Source: Streptomyces bungoensis
Lineage (GTDB): Bacteria; Actinomycetota; Actinomycetes; Streptomycetales; Streptomycetaceae
Length of the DNA: 64,000 nucleotides
Direction: 5' to 3'
Assembly: GCF_001514215.1 (NCBI RefSeq)
Contig: NZ_KQ948851.1
Coordinates: 829,279 to 893,278 of the forward strand
Shown: piece after piece, positions 10,067-18,755 of the stretch
How the letters are laid out: each line of letters begins with the position of its first letter
Numbering within the stretch: the first letter of the stretch is position 1
Position numbers and translations under genes: made by a program
The notes under the pieces: generated by a model
The model's database searches: none
What the model was told of the DNA's origin: nothing
Seen by the model: the letters and a program-made list of their open reading frames with translations, nothing else

Positions 10067-10729
10067 TCACCCGGCGGAAGCCAGGGCGGCGACGGCGCCC
10101 TTGGCCGCCTTGATGGCGCCCTTGTTGATCTCGTCCGTGCTCGGGGCCTTCTTCGTCTCGAAGTCGCTGCCGTTGTAGGTGACGACGACGAGCGCGTTGG
10201 AGACCCGGGCCAGCACCACGCCCTCGCGGGTCTGCTGCTTGTCCTCCGTGGTCAGGTTCACCACCGAGTAGCCGGCGTCCCCGAGCCCGGGCACGGTCCC
10301 GCCGCCGCTCTTCTCGGTGACGCGCTGGTCGTACTCCTTCTTCGCCTCCTGGTCCGACGCCGCGACCTCGAAGGACACGTCGAGCCAGCGGTAGTCGTAG
10401 CCCTGCAGGGCGTTCCAGGAGCAGGTGCGGCGCAGCTTGGCGTCGGTCGACGGGATCTCCTTGCCCGCCGTCTTCGCCCCGGGCACCAGCGACTTGACGG
10501 TGGCCACGGGCACGCTGGTGCACGGGGCGGGCGCGGCGGTGTACGACTTCGGCGCCGCGGTGGAGGACGGGGCGGAGGGCGCCTGGGTCGGCGTCTGCTG
10601 CCGGTCCGGCCGGTGGTCGGCGGCGGATGGTGCGGCGGGTCCCGAAGACAGCGCCCAGCCCGCGCAGGCGAGCACGGCGACCGGCGTCAGGCGCGCGGTG
10701 AGGGCGAGCGGCAGAGGAAGAGAACGCAC
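10067..10729 (-). CDS. secreted DUF3558-like protein
   Basis: I choose GTG 10729 (220 residues) because it begins directly with a signal peptide (positively charged start, then a hydrophobic run to about residue 30); a GTG at 10798 would add 23 unlikely residues. The mature part starts with a Thr/Pro/Ser/Ala-rich linker, followed by a compact domain with two conserved Cys (PCTSVP and RRTCSW) and the VPGLGDAGY segment typical of DUF3558-like exported proteins of actinomycetes. Role unknown; such domains are cell-envelope proteins. It is convergent with the NCS1 transporter gene and 129 bp downstream of the ESX-like operon. Confidence 0.75.
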   Translation of the reverse strand: MRSLPLPLALTARLTPVAVLACAGWALSSGPAAPSAADHRPDRQQTPTQAPSAPSSTAAPKSYTAAPAPCTSVPVATVKSLVPGAKTAGKEIPSTDAKLRRTCSWNALQGYDYRWLDVSFEVAASDQEAKKEYDQRVTEKSGGGTVPGLGDAGYSVVNLTTEDKQQTREGVVLARVSNALVVVTYNGSDFETKKAPSTDEINKGAIKAAKGAVAALASAG

Positions 10730-10858
10730 GGCGCACTTCTCGTGGGGGAGGGGGTGCGGAAGGGGTCCGCATGGTGGACGGGAACGGCAGTGTCGCACGA
10801 GACCCTGTGGGGCGGAAGGGTCAACTCGCTGCGTGCCCGGGCGATCACGGCACCGCGT

Positions 10859-11404
10859 TCACGACGTACCGCTCTGCCCGGTATGTGCCTCGAGCCAGCG
10901 CCGGGCGCCGACCTCGCTGGGGTACTCGCGGACGGTGAGCGCGGCGGCGAACCAGCCGACGCACCAGGCGGCGAACGCGGGCAGCACGGGTGCGGCGAGG
11001 ACGAGCAGCCCGCGGCCGGCGTAGGCGAACCGGCCGGAGCGTCGCACCTCCGCCCGCCTGGCGCGGCGGAACTCCGCCGGAGTGGGCGGGTCCAGCAGTT
11101 TCCGGCGATGGTCCCGGCGCTGCACCACCCATCCCCAGGCCACGGTCACACAGGACCCCGCGACCTGGGCCGCGTCGCACACGGTGCGCACGGCGGGCGG
11201 CATCTCGCTGCGGAACCCGGAGTAGAAGGCGAGCGCCATGAAGCACAGCATGCCGACGGCGAGGAGCATGACGACCGTCGTCCAGGCGCGACGCAGCCAG
11301 TAGCGGGTGCCGCGCCGGTACCAGGTGGTGCCCAGGCCCGGCAGCGAGGGGACGGGTACCGGGGTCCCGGCCGACGGCGCCTCAGAAGATGCTCGTGACG
11401 CCAT
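10859..11404 (-). CDS. small membrane protein of the ESX-like operon
   Basis: 181 residues from ATG 11404, chosen because GGGGAAGG lies 9 bases upstream; ATG 11413 lies too close to it. Three hydrophobic segments are visible: around WTTVVMLLAVGMLCFMALAF, VCDAAQVAGSCVTVAWGWVV and GLLVLAAPVLPAFAAWCVGW, separated by an Arg-rich cytoplasmic loop. The start overlaps the upstream WXG100-like gene by 23 bases, so the two are translationally coupled. No known family recognised. It may be a membrane partner or immunity-type protein for the preceding gene product, but this is inference from coupling only. Confidence 0.7.
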   Translation of the reverse strand: MASRASSEAPSAGTPVPVPSLPGLGTTWYRRGTRYWLRRAWTTVVMLLAVGMLCFMALAFYSGFRSEMPPAVRTVCDAAQVAGSCVTVAWGWVVQRRDHRRKLLDPPTPAEFRRARRAEVRRSGRFAYAGRGLLVLAAPVLPAFAAWCVGWFAAALTVREYPSEVGARRWLEAHTGQSGTS

Positions 11405-12680
11405 GCCAGACATCCTTCCCCAGCCGTTCGAAGTCGCCCCCGGTCTCTGACAGGACGTGACCCGTCCCGTGCAGCACTCCGCCGACCACACCGTGGTCGT
11501 GGATGTCCTCGCTCCAGTGCTCGTGCAGCGAGTGGTCGATGATGCCGGTCGTGGCGATGGTCGCCCCGACACCGACGACCGCGACGGCGCCCGCGGTCAG
11601 CTCGAAGGGCGCGGCGGCCACGACACCTGCCGTGACGGCCACTCCCGCGGCCAGCCCAGCGAGGTTCGCACCGCCGTCGACGGCGACCGAGTGCTGCCAG
11701 GACCAGCCCTTGTCGTGGTCCTCGGAGGCCTCCAGGAGGCCGCAGGCACCGGCCGCGGCGACGTCCAGGACCGGCACCTCCTTCAGGAAGTCCGGGAGTG
11801 CATCGAGGCCCTTGCCCAGCCGCAGCGCGTCCGCCGCGTCGGCCAGCTTGACGTTCAGGGCGCGGTCGTAGGGCAGGCTGGTGCTGCCGTGGTCGGCGCG
11901 GGCGATGTCGCTCTCCAGGGAGTCCACCCGGGCGACCGCGTCCCGGTAGGCGCTCTTGGCGGGCCAGTCCTTGGGCAGTGCCCGGCCGGCCTTCTGGAAC
12001 GCCTTGCGCTCGGCGCGCAGTTCCTTCTTGGCGGTCTGCGCCTCGCGCCTGGCGTCGTCGATCAGCCCGCGGGCCTTGTCGCCGGAGGCCCGCGCGTCCT
12101 CGGCGTCGTAGGCGTACAGGCAGCGCAGCGCGTCGGCCAGGGTGACCTTGTCCCCCTTGGACACCGCGTCGTCCTCGGCCGTCACCTGGGCGTACAGGCT
12201 CTGCAACCGCTGCGCCGCCACCAGCCGCGCGTGCTGGGCGGTGTGCAGGATCTCCGTGCGCGCGGTGGCGTACTCGTTCATCGCCGAGAGGGTCTTCCGG
12301 TCGTCCGCGCTCGGCGGGCTCGCCGTCATGACGGGCAGCGGCGCGCCCTGGGCGTCCGTGGCCACTCCCTTGCGGGCCGCGACGTGCTCCGCGTTCTGCA
12401 GGGACGTCTCGCAGGTGGACAGCGCGCCGGCGAGCTTCTCGATGACCTCGCCCACCGCGTGCACCAGTTCGGCCAGGCCGCCGGCCGCCAGCGCGTCCTC
12501 GATCCACCGTGCCCGGAAGGCCTCGGCCGCCTCGCCCTTCCAGCCCGCGTCGCCGACCAGCTTCTCCACGGCGCCGCCGAGCGGCTCGACCACGTCGTCC
12601 AGCTTGCCCTTGGCGTTCTTGTACGTCTCGGCCATCGTGCGCAGCCCGCCGATGTCGCCGCCGACCCAGCTGTCGCCCAT
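11382..12680 (-). CDS. WXG100/ESX-like protein with C-terminal hydrophobic domain
   Basis: 432 residues. The first 100 residues are helical with a WKGEAAEAFRARW segment (a W-x-G turn between two helices), the hallmark of WXG100/type VII secretion substrates. A long coiled-coil-like region follows (about 130-265, with many Ala/Glu/Arg/Lys), then a Gly/Ala/Val-rich hydrophobic stretch near 325-385 and a His-rich tail (DHSLHEHWSEDIHDHG). The architecture resembles a secreted effector carried by an ESX-type N-terminus. No enzymatic motif is seen. ATG 12680 overlaps the stop of the upstream 99-residue gene (ATGA). Confidence 0.75.
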   Translation of the reverse strand: MGDSWVGGDIGGLRTMAETYKNAKGKLDDVVEPLGGAVEKLVGDAGWKGEAAEAFRARWIEDALAAGGLAELVHAVGEVIEKLAGALSTCETSLQNAEHVAARKGVATDAQGAPLPVMTASPPSADDRKTLSAMNEYATARTEILHTAQHARLVAAQRLQSLYAQVTAEDDAVSKGDKVTLADALRCLYAYDAEDARASGDKARGLIDDARREAQTAKKELRAERKAFQKAGRALPKDWPAKSAYRDAVARVDSLESDIARADHGSTSLPYDRALNVKLADAADALRLGKGLDALPDFLKEVPVLDVAAAGACGLLEASEDHDKGWSWQHSVAVDGGANLAGLAAGVAVTAGVVAAAPFELTAGAVAVVGVGATIATTGIIDHSLHEHWSEDIHDHGVVGGVLHGTGHVLSETGGDFERLGKDVWHGVTSIF

Positions 12681-12979
12681 CAGCCCTCACCCGCCATCAG
12701 GTCCTCGAAGACGCCGTGCACGTCCACGTCGTGCCGGTGGAAGGAGTCCCGCGCGTAGGCGACCTTGTCCCCGTGGTCGTCCATCCGGTCGGCCATGCCG
12801 AGGTGCAGGGCGACGATGAGGTCCGCGACCTCCTTGATCGCCGCGTCGAGCCCGGGGTCGCCGCCGCTCACGACGGGCGGGGCCACGTCCGCGTGCAGCT
12901 TGCGGTAGTCGCCGGCCTGCTCGTGGAACGTCTTCGCCATCGCGGTCAGGTCGTCGTAGACCGCCTTGAAGTCGCTCAC
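12680..12979 (-). CDS. small WXG100-like protein
   Basis: 99 residues from GTG 12979. Predicted all-helical, similar in size to ESX substrates/chaperones, with SDFKAVYDDLTAMAKTFHEQ at the start and no W-x-G motif. It resembles a streptomycete family I recall as DUF6317, but this is from memory. The stop overlaps the ATG of the next gene and the start overlaps the stop of the upstream gene by 4 bases, giving a tightly packed operon. Probably pairs with or chaperones the 432-residue protein. Confidence 0.7.
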   Translation of the reverse strand: MSDFKAVYDDLTAMAKTFHEQAGDYRKLHADVAPPVVSGGDPGLDAAIKEVADLIVALHLGMADRMDDHGDKVAYARDSFHRHDVDVHGVFEDLMAGEG

Positions 12980-13506
12980 CGGCCGGCCTCCCGGGCGTAG
13001 GCGGCCACGTCGGCCGGCCGCCAGTTGGACGCGCCGGGCGCGACCCGCGGATCGAGCAGCACACCGGCGCCCTGTTCGGCGAGGCTCTCCGCCAGCGGGC
13101 CGATCGAGGCGGCGACCCAGGGCTGCGCCCCGCCCAGCGCCGCCGCCAGCTTCGCGGGCGTGCTGAAGGCGAAGGCCACGGTGCCGTGCCCGGGGTGGGC
13201 GAACAGTTCGACGACGACGAACGGCACGCGCGCCGGCCGGCCGTCCGGACCCGTCGCCGCGACGGACCGCGGGTGCGCCGGTACGCACACCGGCGTGTGG
13301 TAGGCGGGCACCCCCGGCCTGGGGCGGGCCCGGCCGTCCGCGGCCGGCGGCGGGGGAGGCGCGGCCTCCGCGAGGTCCAGGAGCGTCGAACGGCGGGGCC
13401 CCGGCACCTGCCGGGGCACCGGGCCGTCCGGCAGCTCCCGCCCCGGTGGATCCGGCTCGTCCAGTTCGAGCAGGCGTGAACGTATCGGCGCCCCCACCGC
13501 CGTCAC
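12976..13506 (-). CDS. SAV_915-family-like protein, first gene of the ESX-like operon
   Basis: 176 residues. The N-terminal 65 residues are Pro-rich and charged; the C-terminal 110 form a compact domain with YHTPVCVPAHP, VPFVVVELFAHPGHGTVAFAFSTPAKL and a later LDPRVAPGASNW. This resembles the SseB/SAV_915-type domain often found beside ESX-like genes in Streptomyces. Function unknown. First gene of the four-gene unit 13506 to 10859, so its promoter should lie in the 180-bp gap upstream, where I see no clear -35/-10 pair. Confidence 0.65.
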   Translation of the reverse strand: MTAVGAPIRSRLLELDEPDPPGRELPDGPVPRQVPGPRRSTLLDLAEAAPPPPPAADGRARPRPGVPAYHTPVCVPAHPRSVAATGPDGRPARVPFVVVELFAHPGHGTVAFAFSTPAKLAAALGGAQPWVAASIGPLAESLAEQGAGVLLDPRVAPGASNWRPADVAAYAREAGR

Positions 13507-13686
13507 CTCTTCCCCGTGGTTCGCGTGGCCGGAAATCGGGCTCGACCACGGTAGCCGGGGGGCGCCGGGGCGAATCCGGCTATGTCGGGACGGCGGGCCG
13601 GACGTACACGGAACTCGTACGACCGTTTGGCCGGCGCCTGGGCAGCCCTTGACCCGTTGCTGAACCGGGGCCCGGCCGTGCCCGGG

Positions 13687-14751
13687 TCACGGCACGCGCG
13701 CGGTCCACTCCGGGGACGTGAACTTGCCCCGCGCCAGCTCCTGCGCGCGGGCCAGCTCCTCGCCGGTGACCTCGCCGTGGCTGAGTCCGTACCGGGCGCG
13801 GAACGACTCGATCATCCGGTCGATGACCGCCTCGCGCGCCAGCCCGGTCTGCCGCCGCAGCGGGTCGACCCGCTTCTTCGCGCTGCTCGTGCCCTTGTCG
13901 GACAGCTTCTCCCGCCCGATCCGCAGCACCTCGACCATCTTGTCGGCGTCGATGTCGTACGACATGGTCACGTGGTGCAGCACGGCGCCGGGGCCGCCGC
14001 CCGGCCCGACGATCCGCTTCTGCGCCGCGCCCGCGATCTTGCCCTGGTCGGTGGCGATGTCGTTCAGCGGCTGGTACCAGGCGCGGATGCCCATGTCGCC
14101 GAGGGCGCCGAGCACCCAGTCGTCCAGGTAGGCGTAGCTGTCCTGGAAGGACAGGCCCTGCACGAGCGACTCCGGCACCGACAGCGAGTAGGTGATCGTG
14201 TTGCCGGGCTCGACGAACATGGCGCCGCCGCCGGAGATCCGGCGCACGACCTCGATGCCGTGCCGCGCGGCGCCCTCGGGGTCCACCTCGTTGCGCAGGG
14301 ACTGGAAGCTGCCGATGATCACCGCCGGGGAACCCCACTCCCACACGCGCAGCGTGGGCGGCCGCCGGCCCGCCGCGACCTCGGCGGTCAGCACCTCGTC
14401 CAGGGCCATGTGCAGGGCGGGGGACTGCGGGCCCTCGTGGATCAGCTGCCAGTCGTAGTCGGTCCAGTCCGTGGCGTGCGCCAGCGCGCGGCGCACCGCG
14501 ATCCCGACGCCCTCGGCCGTCAGGCCGTACATCACCGTCCCCGCGGGCAGCGCCGCCTCGATCCGCGCGGCCAGCCCCGTCGCGTCCAGGTCCGCCGGGG
14601 CGCCTTCCAGCGCACGGTTCACCGCGTCGAGCGCCTCGTCCGGCTCCAGGAAGAAGTCGCCCGCCACGCGCACGTGGCGCAGCACGCCGTCCTCGGCCTC
14701 GACGTCCACGACGACCAGCTTGCCGCCGGGCACCTTGTACTCACCGTGCAC
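13687..14751 (-). CDS. lipoate-protein ligase A family protein
   Basis: 354 residues from GTG 14751, which has GGGAGG about 8 bases upstream; an in-frame start at 14811 would add 20 residues with no ribosome site. The ligase core carries ALHMALDEV, RVWEWGSPAVIIGSFQS, RRISGGGAMFVEPGN and the lysine-containing DQGKIAGAAQKR, matching the biotin/lipoate A/B ligase fold (RRxxGGGxV motif and catalytic lysine). An accessory region with VNRALEGAP precedes it. It would attach lipoate or octanoate to E2/GcvH domains. Divergent from the protease gene. Confidence 0.85.
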   Translation of the reverse strand: MHGEYKVPGGKLVVVDVEAEDGVLRHVRVAGDFFLEPDEALDAVNRALEGAPADLDATGLAARIEAALPAGTVMYGLTAEGVGIAVRRALAHATDWTDYDWQLIHEGPQSPALHMALDEVLTAEVAAGRRPPTLRVWEWGSPAVIIGSFQSLRNEVDPEGAARHGIEVVRRISGGGAMFVEPGNTITYSLSVPESLVQGLSFQDSYAYLDDWVLGALGDMGIRAWYQPLNDIATDQGKIAGAAQKRIVGPGGGPGAVLHHVTMSYDIDADKMVEVLRIGREKLSDKGTSSAKKRVDPLRRQTGLAREAVIDRMIESFRARYGLSHGEVTGEELARAQELARGKFTSPEWTARVP

Positions 14752-14909
14752 GCCCGTGCCTCCCTTTCTGCCGCACGAGATCAACGCCGCGGCCGGCCGT
14801 GGTGTTCCCACCTCGACGCACCTCGTTTCACGGCGATTTCACCGGCCGCTCCTAACCTCGTCCCGCTCCTGATCCGCGAGCTTTCGACCTCCGAAAAAGG
14901 GACGTACAC

Positions 14910-15776
14910 ATGCGCAGACGAAAAAGCCTGGGCGCGCTCGCCGGTGTGCTGGGTGTCCTCCTGGCCCTCACCGGCGTCACGGGGGCGGCCGGTGCGCAGG
15001 CCGCCTCGGGCAAGCGTGTCTTCAACGGGATGCAGATCACCTTCGCCCCGGACACTCCCGACGAGTTCTGCACCCTCGGCGCGGTCGGCGACGACGAGTA
15101 CGGCCGGAAGATCGCCATCTCGGCGGGGCACTGCCTCAGCGACCCCACCCACACGTACGCGGACCGGGAGATCCCCGAGGACGTCGCACCGGTCTACGAC
15201 CGCGCCGACGTGGGATTCGGGCCCATCGGGCACGTGCGGTACTTCAAGGATCCGGAAGGCTCGACGGTGGGACACCCCACCAAGGACTACATGATCATCG
15301 AGCTGGTGCCGGCGGTGACGCTCTCCTCGCAGGGCCCGTACCTGAAGGAAACGGACGAGCTGAAGGTGCCCGGCGGGCAACCGAGCCCCAACGCCCTGAA
15401 TCCGCCCCTGGACAGCGAACGCCTCCTCGGCGCCGCCCTGAACAACGACAACGAGCTGGTGGTGTCCGGTCAGCTCGGCGTCCTCTACGGACGCATCACC
15501 GACAACGACAAGGGCGTCTACCAGTCCTGGGCGGGACACCAGGCCGGCGACTCGGGCGGCCCGGCGATCTGGCACGTGCCCGGCAGCGCCTACCCGTCGT
15601 CCGCGAACGGGTTCCAGGCGGCGGGCCCCTGGGCCGGCATCACCAAGGCCAGGGTCCTGGGCCTTCCCCCCTTCGTCTACACCAGCTCGGCGAACATCCT
15701 CGCCGACCTGCGGGCGCGCGACACCGCACACCCCGGTGTCTTCGGCGCCGGCTTCCACGTCACCGGCAACCCCTGA
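14910..15776 (+). CDS. secreted trypsin-like serine protease homologue
   Basis: 288 residues with a signal peptide (MRRRK, then a hydrophobic run ending near AGAQA, residue 31). Candidate triad: H74 in ISAGHC, D126 in TKDYMIIEL and S215 in AGDSGGPAIW, with the order and spacing of chymotrypsin-like S1 proteases. It should act outside the cell as a protease or in the envelope. No propeptide longer than a few residues is visible. Start ATG is preceded by AAAGGGACG. It ends 8 bp before a strong hairpin terminator, so it is probably monocistronic. Confidence 0.85.
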   Translation: MRRRKSLGALAGVLGVLLALTGVTGAAGAQAASGKRVFNGMQITFAPDTPDEFCTLGAVGDDEYGRKIAISAGHCLSDPTHTYADREIPEDVAPVYDRADVGFGPIGHVRYFKDPEGSTVGHPTKDYMIIELVPAVTLSSQGPYLKETDELKVPGGQPSPNALNPPLDSERLLGAALNNDNELVVSGQLGVLYGRITDNDKGVYQSWAGHQAGDSGGPAIWHVPGSAYPSSANGFQAAGPWAGITKARVLGLPPFVYTSSANILADLRARDTAHPGVFGAGFHVTGNP

Positions 15777-15783
15777 ACGGCCC

Positions 15784-15815
15784 GCGGTCGCGGGCACGCT
15801 GCCGCCCGCGACCGC
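15784..15815. terminator. terminator hairpin after the secreted protease gene
   Basis: Perfect 12-bp arms GCGGTCGCGGGC (15784-15795) and GCCCGCGACCGC (15804-15815) with an 8-base loop, beginning 7 bases after the protease stop codon. No T-run, as usual for Streptomyces terminators. Confidence 0.75.
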
Positions 15816-15877
15816 GCCTCGGTACCCTGCTGCCTGATCGTGCCGACCGGAGCGGCATGCGAACAGCGAGGTGAGAG

Positions 15878-17713
15878 ATGCGGTTCACCACCCGCCCCAC
15901 CCTGCAAGGCACCTTCGGCATGGTGTCCTCCACGCACTGGCTCGCCTCCCAGTCGGCGATGGCGGTGCTGGAGGCCGGCGGCAACGCCTTCGACGCGGCC
16001 GTGGCCGGCGCGTTCGTGCTGCACGTGGTGGAGCCGCACCTCAACGGCCCCGCCGGCGAGGTGCCGATGCTGCTCGCCCCGGCCGCCGGCCCGGTGCGCG
16101 TGCTGTGCGGGCAGGGCGTGGCCCCGGCCGGCGCCACCGTCGCGCACTACCGGGGACTCGGCCTGGACCTCGTCCCCGGCACCGGACCGCTCGCCGCCGC
16201 CGTCCCCGGCGCCTTCGACGCATGGCTGCTGCTCCTGCGCGACCACGGCACCAAGTCCCTCGAGGACGTCCTGACGTACGCCATCGGGTACGCCGAGCAC
16301 GGGCACGCGCCCGTGGAGAACGTCGGCGCGACCGTGGAGAGCGTGCGGAAGCTGTTCGAGACCGAGTGGACCTCGTCGGCCGAGCTGTACCTGCCCGGCG
16401 GGAAGGCACCCCGCCCCGGTCAGCTGCTGCGCAACCCCGCCCTCGCCGCCACCTGGAAGCGGCTGCTGGCCGAGACCGCCCGGGCCGGCGACCGGGAGGC
16501 GCGGATCGACGCCGCGCGCGAGGTGTGGCGCTCGGGCTTCATCGCCGAGGCCCTGGTACGGCAGTCCCGCCGGCCCACCCTCGACACCAGCGGGGAACGG
16601 CACACCGGCACGCTCACCGAGGCCGACCTCGCGGGCTGGTCGGCGACCTACGAGACGCCGGCGACGTACGACTGGAACGGCTGGACCGTGTGCAAGGCCG
16701 GCCCGTGGAGCCAGGGACCCGTCCTCCTCCAGCAGCTGGCCCTGCTCCCGCCCGAGCTGCCCGCGTACGGCTCGGCCGACTACGTCCACCTGCTCGTCGA
16801 GGGCTGCAAGCTCGCCATCGCCGACCGGGAGGCCTGGTACGGCGACGCCGCCGAGGTGCCCCTCGCCGAGCTGCTGTCGGACGGCTACAACGCCGGCCGG
16901 CGCGCCCTCGTCGGCGCCGAGGCCTCCTGCGAACTGCGCCCCGGCAGCCCCGGCGGACGCGTCCCGCGCCTGGCCGCACAGGCACGCGCGCGCGTGGACA
17001 TCGGCGCCGACCGCCGCTTCGACCCCATGGGCGCGGGCGAGCCCACGGTCGCCGAGCCGGTGGCCGCCCAGACCGCGAACGAGCCCCGGGTGGCCGCCGA
17101 CGGCGGCACCCGCGGCGACACCTGCCACCTGGACGTCGTCGACCGCTGGGGCAACATGGTCGCGGCCACGCCCAGCGGCGGCTGGCTGCAGTCCAACCCG
17201 GTGGTGCCCGAGCTGGGCTTCCCGCTCGGCACCCGGCTGCAGATGACCTGGCTGGAGGAGGGCCTGCCGAACTCCCTCACCCCCGGCCGCCGCCCCCGCA
17301 CCACCCTCACCCCGTCCCTGGCCCTGCGCGACGGGATCCCCGTCCTCGCCTTCGGCACGCCCGGCGGTGACCAGCAGGACCAGTGGCAGCTGCACTTCTT
17401 CCTCGCCGCCGCGCTGCGCGCCCCGGTCCGCGGCGGCCTCGACCTGCAGGGCGCCGTCGACGCGCCCAACTGGCACAACGACAGCTTCCCCAGCTCCTTC
17501 TACCCGCGCGGCCGCCGCCCCGGCAGCGTGACCGTGGAGTCCCGCACCGACCCGGAGGTGGTCGAGGAGCTGCGCCGGCGCGGCCACGACGTCACGGTCG
17601 GCCCCGCCTGGTCGGAGGGCCGGCTGTGCGCGGTCGCCCGCGACCCGGAGACCGGCGTCCTGTCGGCCGCGGCCAACCCGCGCGGCATGCAGGGGTACGC
17701 GGTGGGCCGCTGA
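15878..17713 (+). CDS. gamma-glutamyltransferase-family protein
   Basis: 611 residues, the usual size for gamma-glutamyltranspeptidase/acylase precursors. N-terminal features: GMVSSTHWLASQSAMAVLEA (large-subunit start) and GPAGEVPMLL. The autoprocessing/nucleophile Thr candidate is in RGDTCHLDVVDRWGNMVAAT, matching the start of the small subunit, and FGTPGGDQQDQWQ fits the conserved GSPGG region. No signal peptide is seen, so it is probably cytoplasmic. It may hydrolyse gamma-glutamyl compounds or an acyl amide; the substrate cannot be assigned. Start chosen by the GAGGTGAGAG sequence upstream. Confidence 0.85.
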   Translation: MRFTTRPTLQGTFGMVSSTHWLASQSAMAVLEAGGNAFDAAVAGAFVLHVVEPHLNGPAGEVPMLLAPAAGPVRVLCGQGVAPAGATVAHYRGLGLDLVPGTGPLAAAVPGAFDAWLLLLRDHGTKSLEDVLTYAIGYAEHGHAPVENVGATVESVRKLFETEWTSSAELYLPGGKAPRPGQLLRNPALAATWKRLLAETARAGDREARIDAAREVWRSGFIAEALVRQSRRPTLDTSGERHTGTLTEADLAGWSATYETPATYDWNGWTVCKAGPWSQGPVLLQQLALLPPELPAYGSADYVHLLVEGCKLAIADREAWYGDAAEVPLAELLSDGYNAGRRALVGAEASCELRPGSPGGRVPRLAAQARARVDIGADRRFDPMGAGEPTVAEPVAAQTANEPRVAADGGTRGDTCHLDVVDRWGNMVAATPSGGWLQSNPVVPELGFPLGTRLQMTWLEEGLPNSLTPGRRPRTTLTPSLALRDGIPVLAFGTPGGDQQDQWQLHFFLAAALRAPVRGGLDLQGAVDAPNWHNDSFPSSFYPRGRRPGSVTVESRTDPEVVEELRRRGHDVTVGPAWSEGRLCAVARDPETGVLSAAANPRGMQGYAVGR

Positions 17714-17731
17714 GGCCGCTGAGGCCGCTGG
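17705..17731 (+). repeat. three tandem 9-bp units GGCCGCTGA
   Basis: Units at 17705-17713, 17714-17722 and 17723-17731 (last base differs). The first unit contains the gamma-glutamyltransferase stop codon. Probably slippage; a gain or loss of 9 bases is neutral for the gene. Confidence 0.6.
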
Positions 17732-17828
17732 GGCGCGGCGGTTCGGCGGCACCCGCTCTTCATCCCGATTCCACCCGGCATCCACCACCCCGGCGTGGAT
17801 TGTCAGTGGCGCGTGATCTCATGGAGGC

Positions 17829-18674
17829 ATGATCGAAGAGACGGAAACCATCGACGAGTTTCTCGCCCGCCGCTCGGCCGACGTGGAAGAGGCGGTCCGC
17901 CAGGCGGCCGCGGCCGAGATCCTGCCCCGCTTCCGGCGCCTGGCCGCACACGAGGTGGACCGCAAGAGCGGACCGCACGACCTGGTGACGGACGCCGACC
18001 GGCTCGCGGAGCGGCGGCTCACCGAGGACCTCGGCGCCCTGCTGCCCGGCTCGCTGGTGGTCGGCGAGGAGGCGGTGCACGCCGACCCGGCGACGTACGA
18101 GGCGATCCAGGGCGACACGCCCGTGTGGATCGTCGACCCGGTCGACGGCACCCGCCAGTTCGTGCACGGCGACGACGGCTTCTGCACCCTCGTCGCGCTC
18201 GCCCACCGGGGCGTCCTCCTGGCCTCCTGGACGTACGCCCCCGCCCGGAACGAGTTCGCCACGGCCCTGCGCGGCCGGGGCGCCTTCCTCGACGGGCGGC
18301 GGCTGTTCGCGGGGCCGCCCGCGCCCGGCCGGGACCTGGCCGTCGCCACCTCCCACCCGGACTTCACGACCGACGACCAGAAGCGGGCGCTGCGGGCCCT
18401 GTGGACCGACGGCCTGGCCCCGCGCCCCTGCGGCTCGGCCGGCCTGGAATACCTCGCCGTCGCCCGGGGCGAGCTGGACGCGGTCGCGTTCTCCTGGGAG
18501 GCCGCCTGGGACCACGCGGCGGGCCTGCTGCTGGTCGAGGAGGCGGGCGGCGCCCACCTGACCCTGACGGGCGAGCCGTTCCGGGTGACCGGCTCCAACG
18601 CGCTGCCGTTCACCGCGGCCCGCGACGCCGGCACGGCCCGCCGCGTCGCGGAACTCCTGCGCACGGCCGGCTGA
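17829..18674 (+). CDS. inositol monophosphatase-family phosphatase
   Basis: 281 residues. Metal-site motifs are complete: VVGEEAVH (E80, E81), WIVDPVDGTRQFVHG (D103, D106) and WDHAAGLLLVEEAGG near the C-terminus. Members act on inositol monophosphate, histidinol phosphate, or 3'-phosphoadenosine 5'-phosphate. RQF rather than the NF/NY of typical inositol phosphatases and neighbourhood give no clear substrate; histidinol-phosphatase (HisN) is a possibility. ATG is 9 bp after GGAGG. Not obviously linked functionally to flanking genes. Confidence 0.85.
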   Translation: MIEETETIDEFLARRSADVEEAVRQAAAAEILPRFRRLAAHEVDRKSGPHDLVTDADRLAERRLTEDLGALLPGSLVVGEEAVHADPATYEAIQGDTPVWIVDPVDGTRQFVHGDDGFCTLVALAHRGVLLASWTYAPARNEFATALRGRGAFLDGRRLFAGPPAPGRDLAVATSHPDFTTDDQKRALRALWTDGLAPRPCGSAGLEYLAVARGELDAVAFSWEAAWDHAAGLLLVEEAGGAHLTLTGEPFRVTGSNALPFTAARDAGTARRVAELLRTAG

Positions 18675-18755
18675 GCCGCCACCCCGCCCGGGAGACGAGC
18701 GTCCCCCGGCATATCCTGACCCCGAGTGGCCATCGGCTGACGAAGGGGTCCGAAG

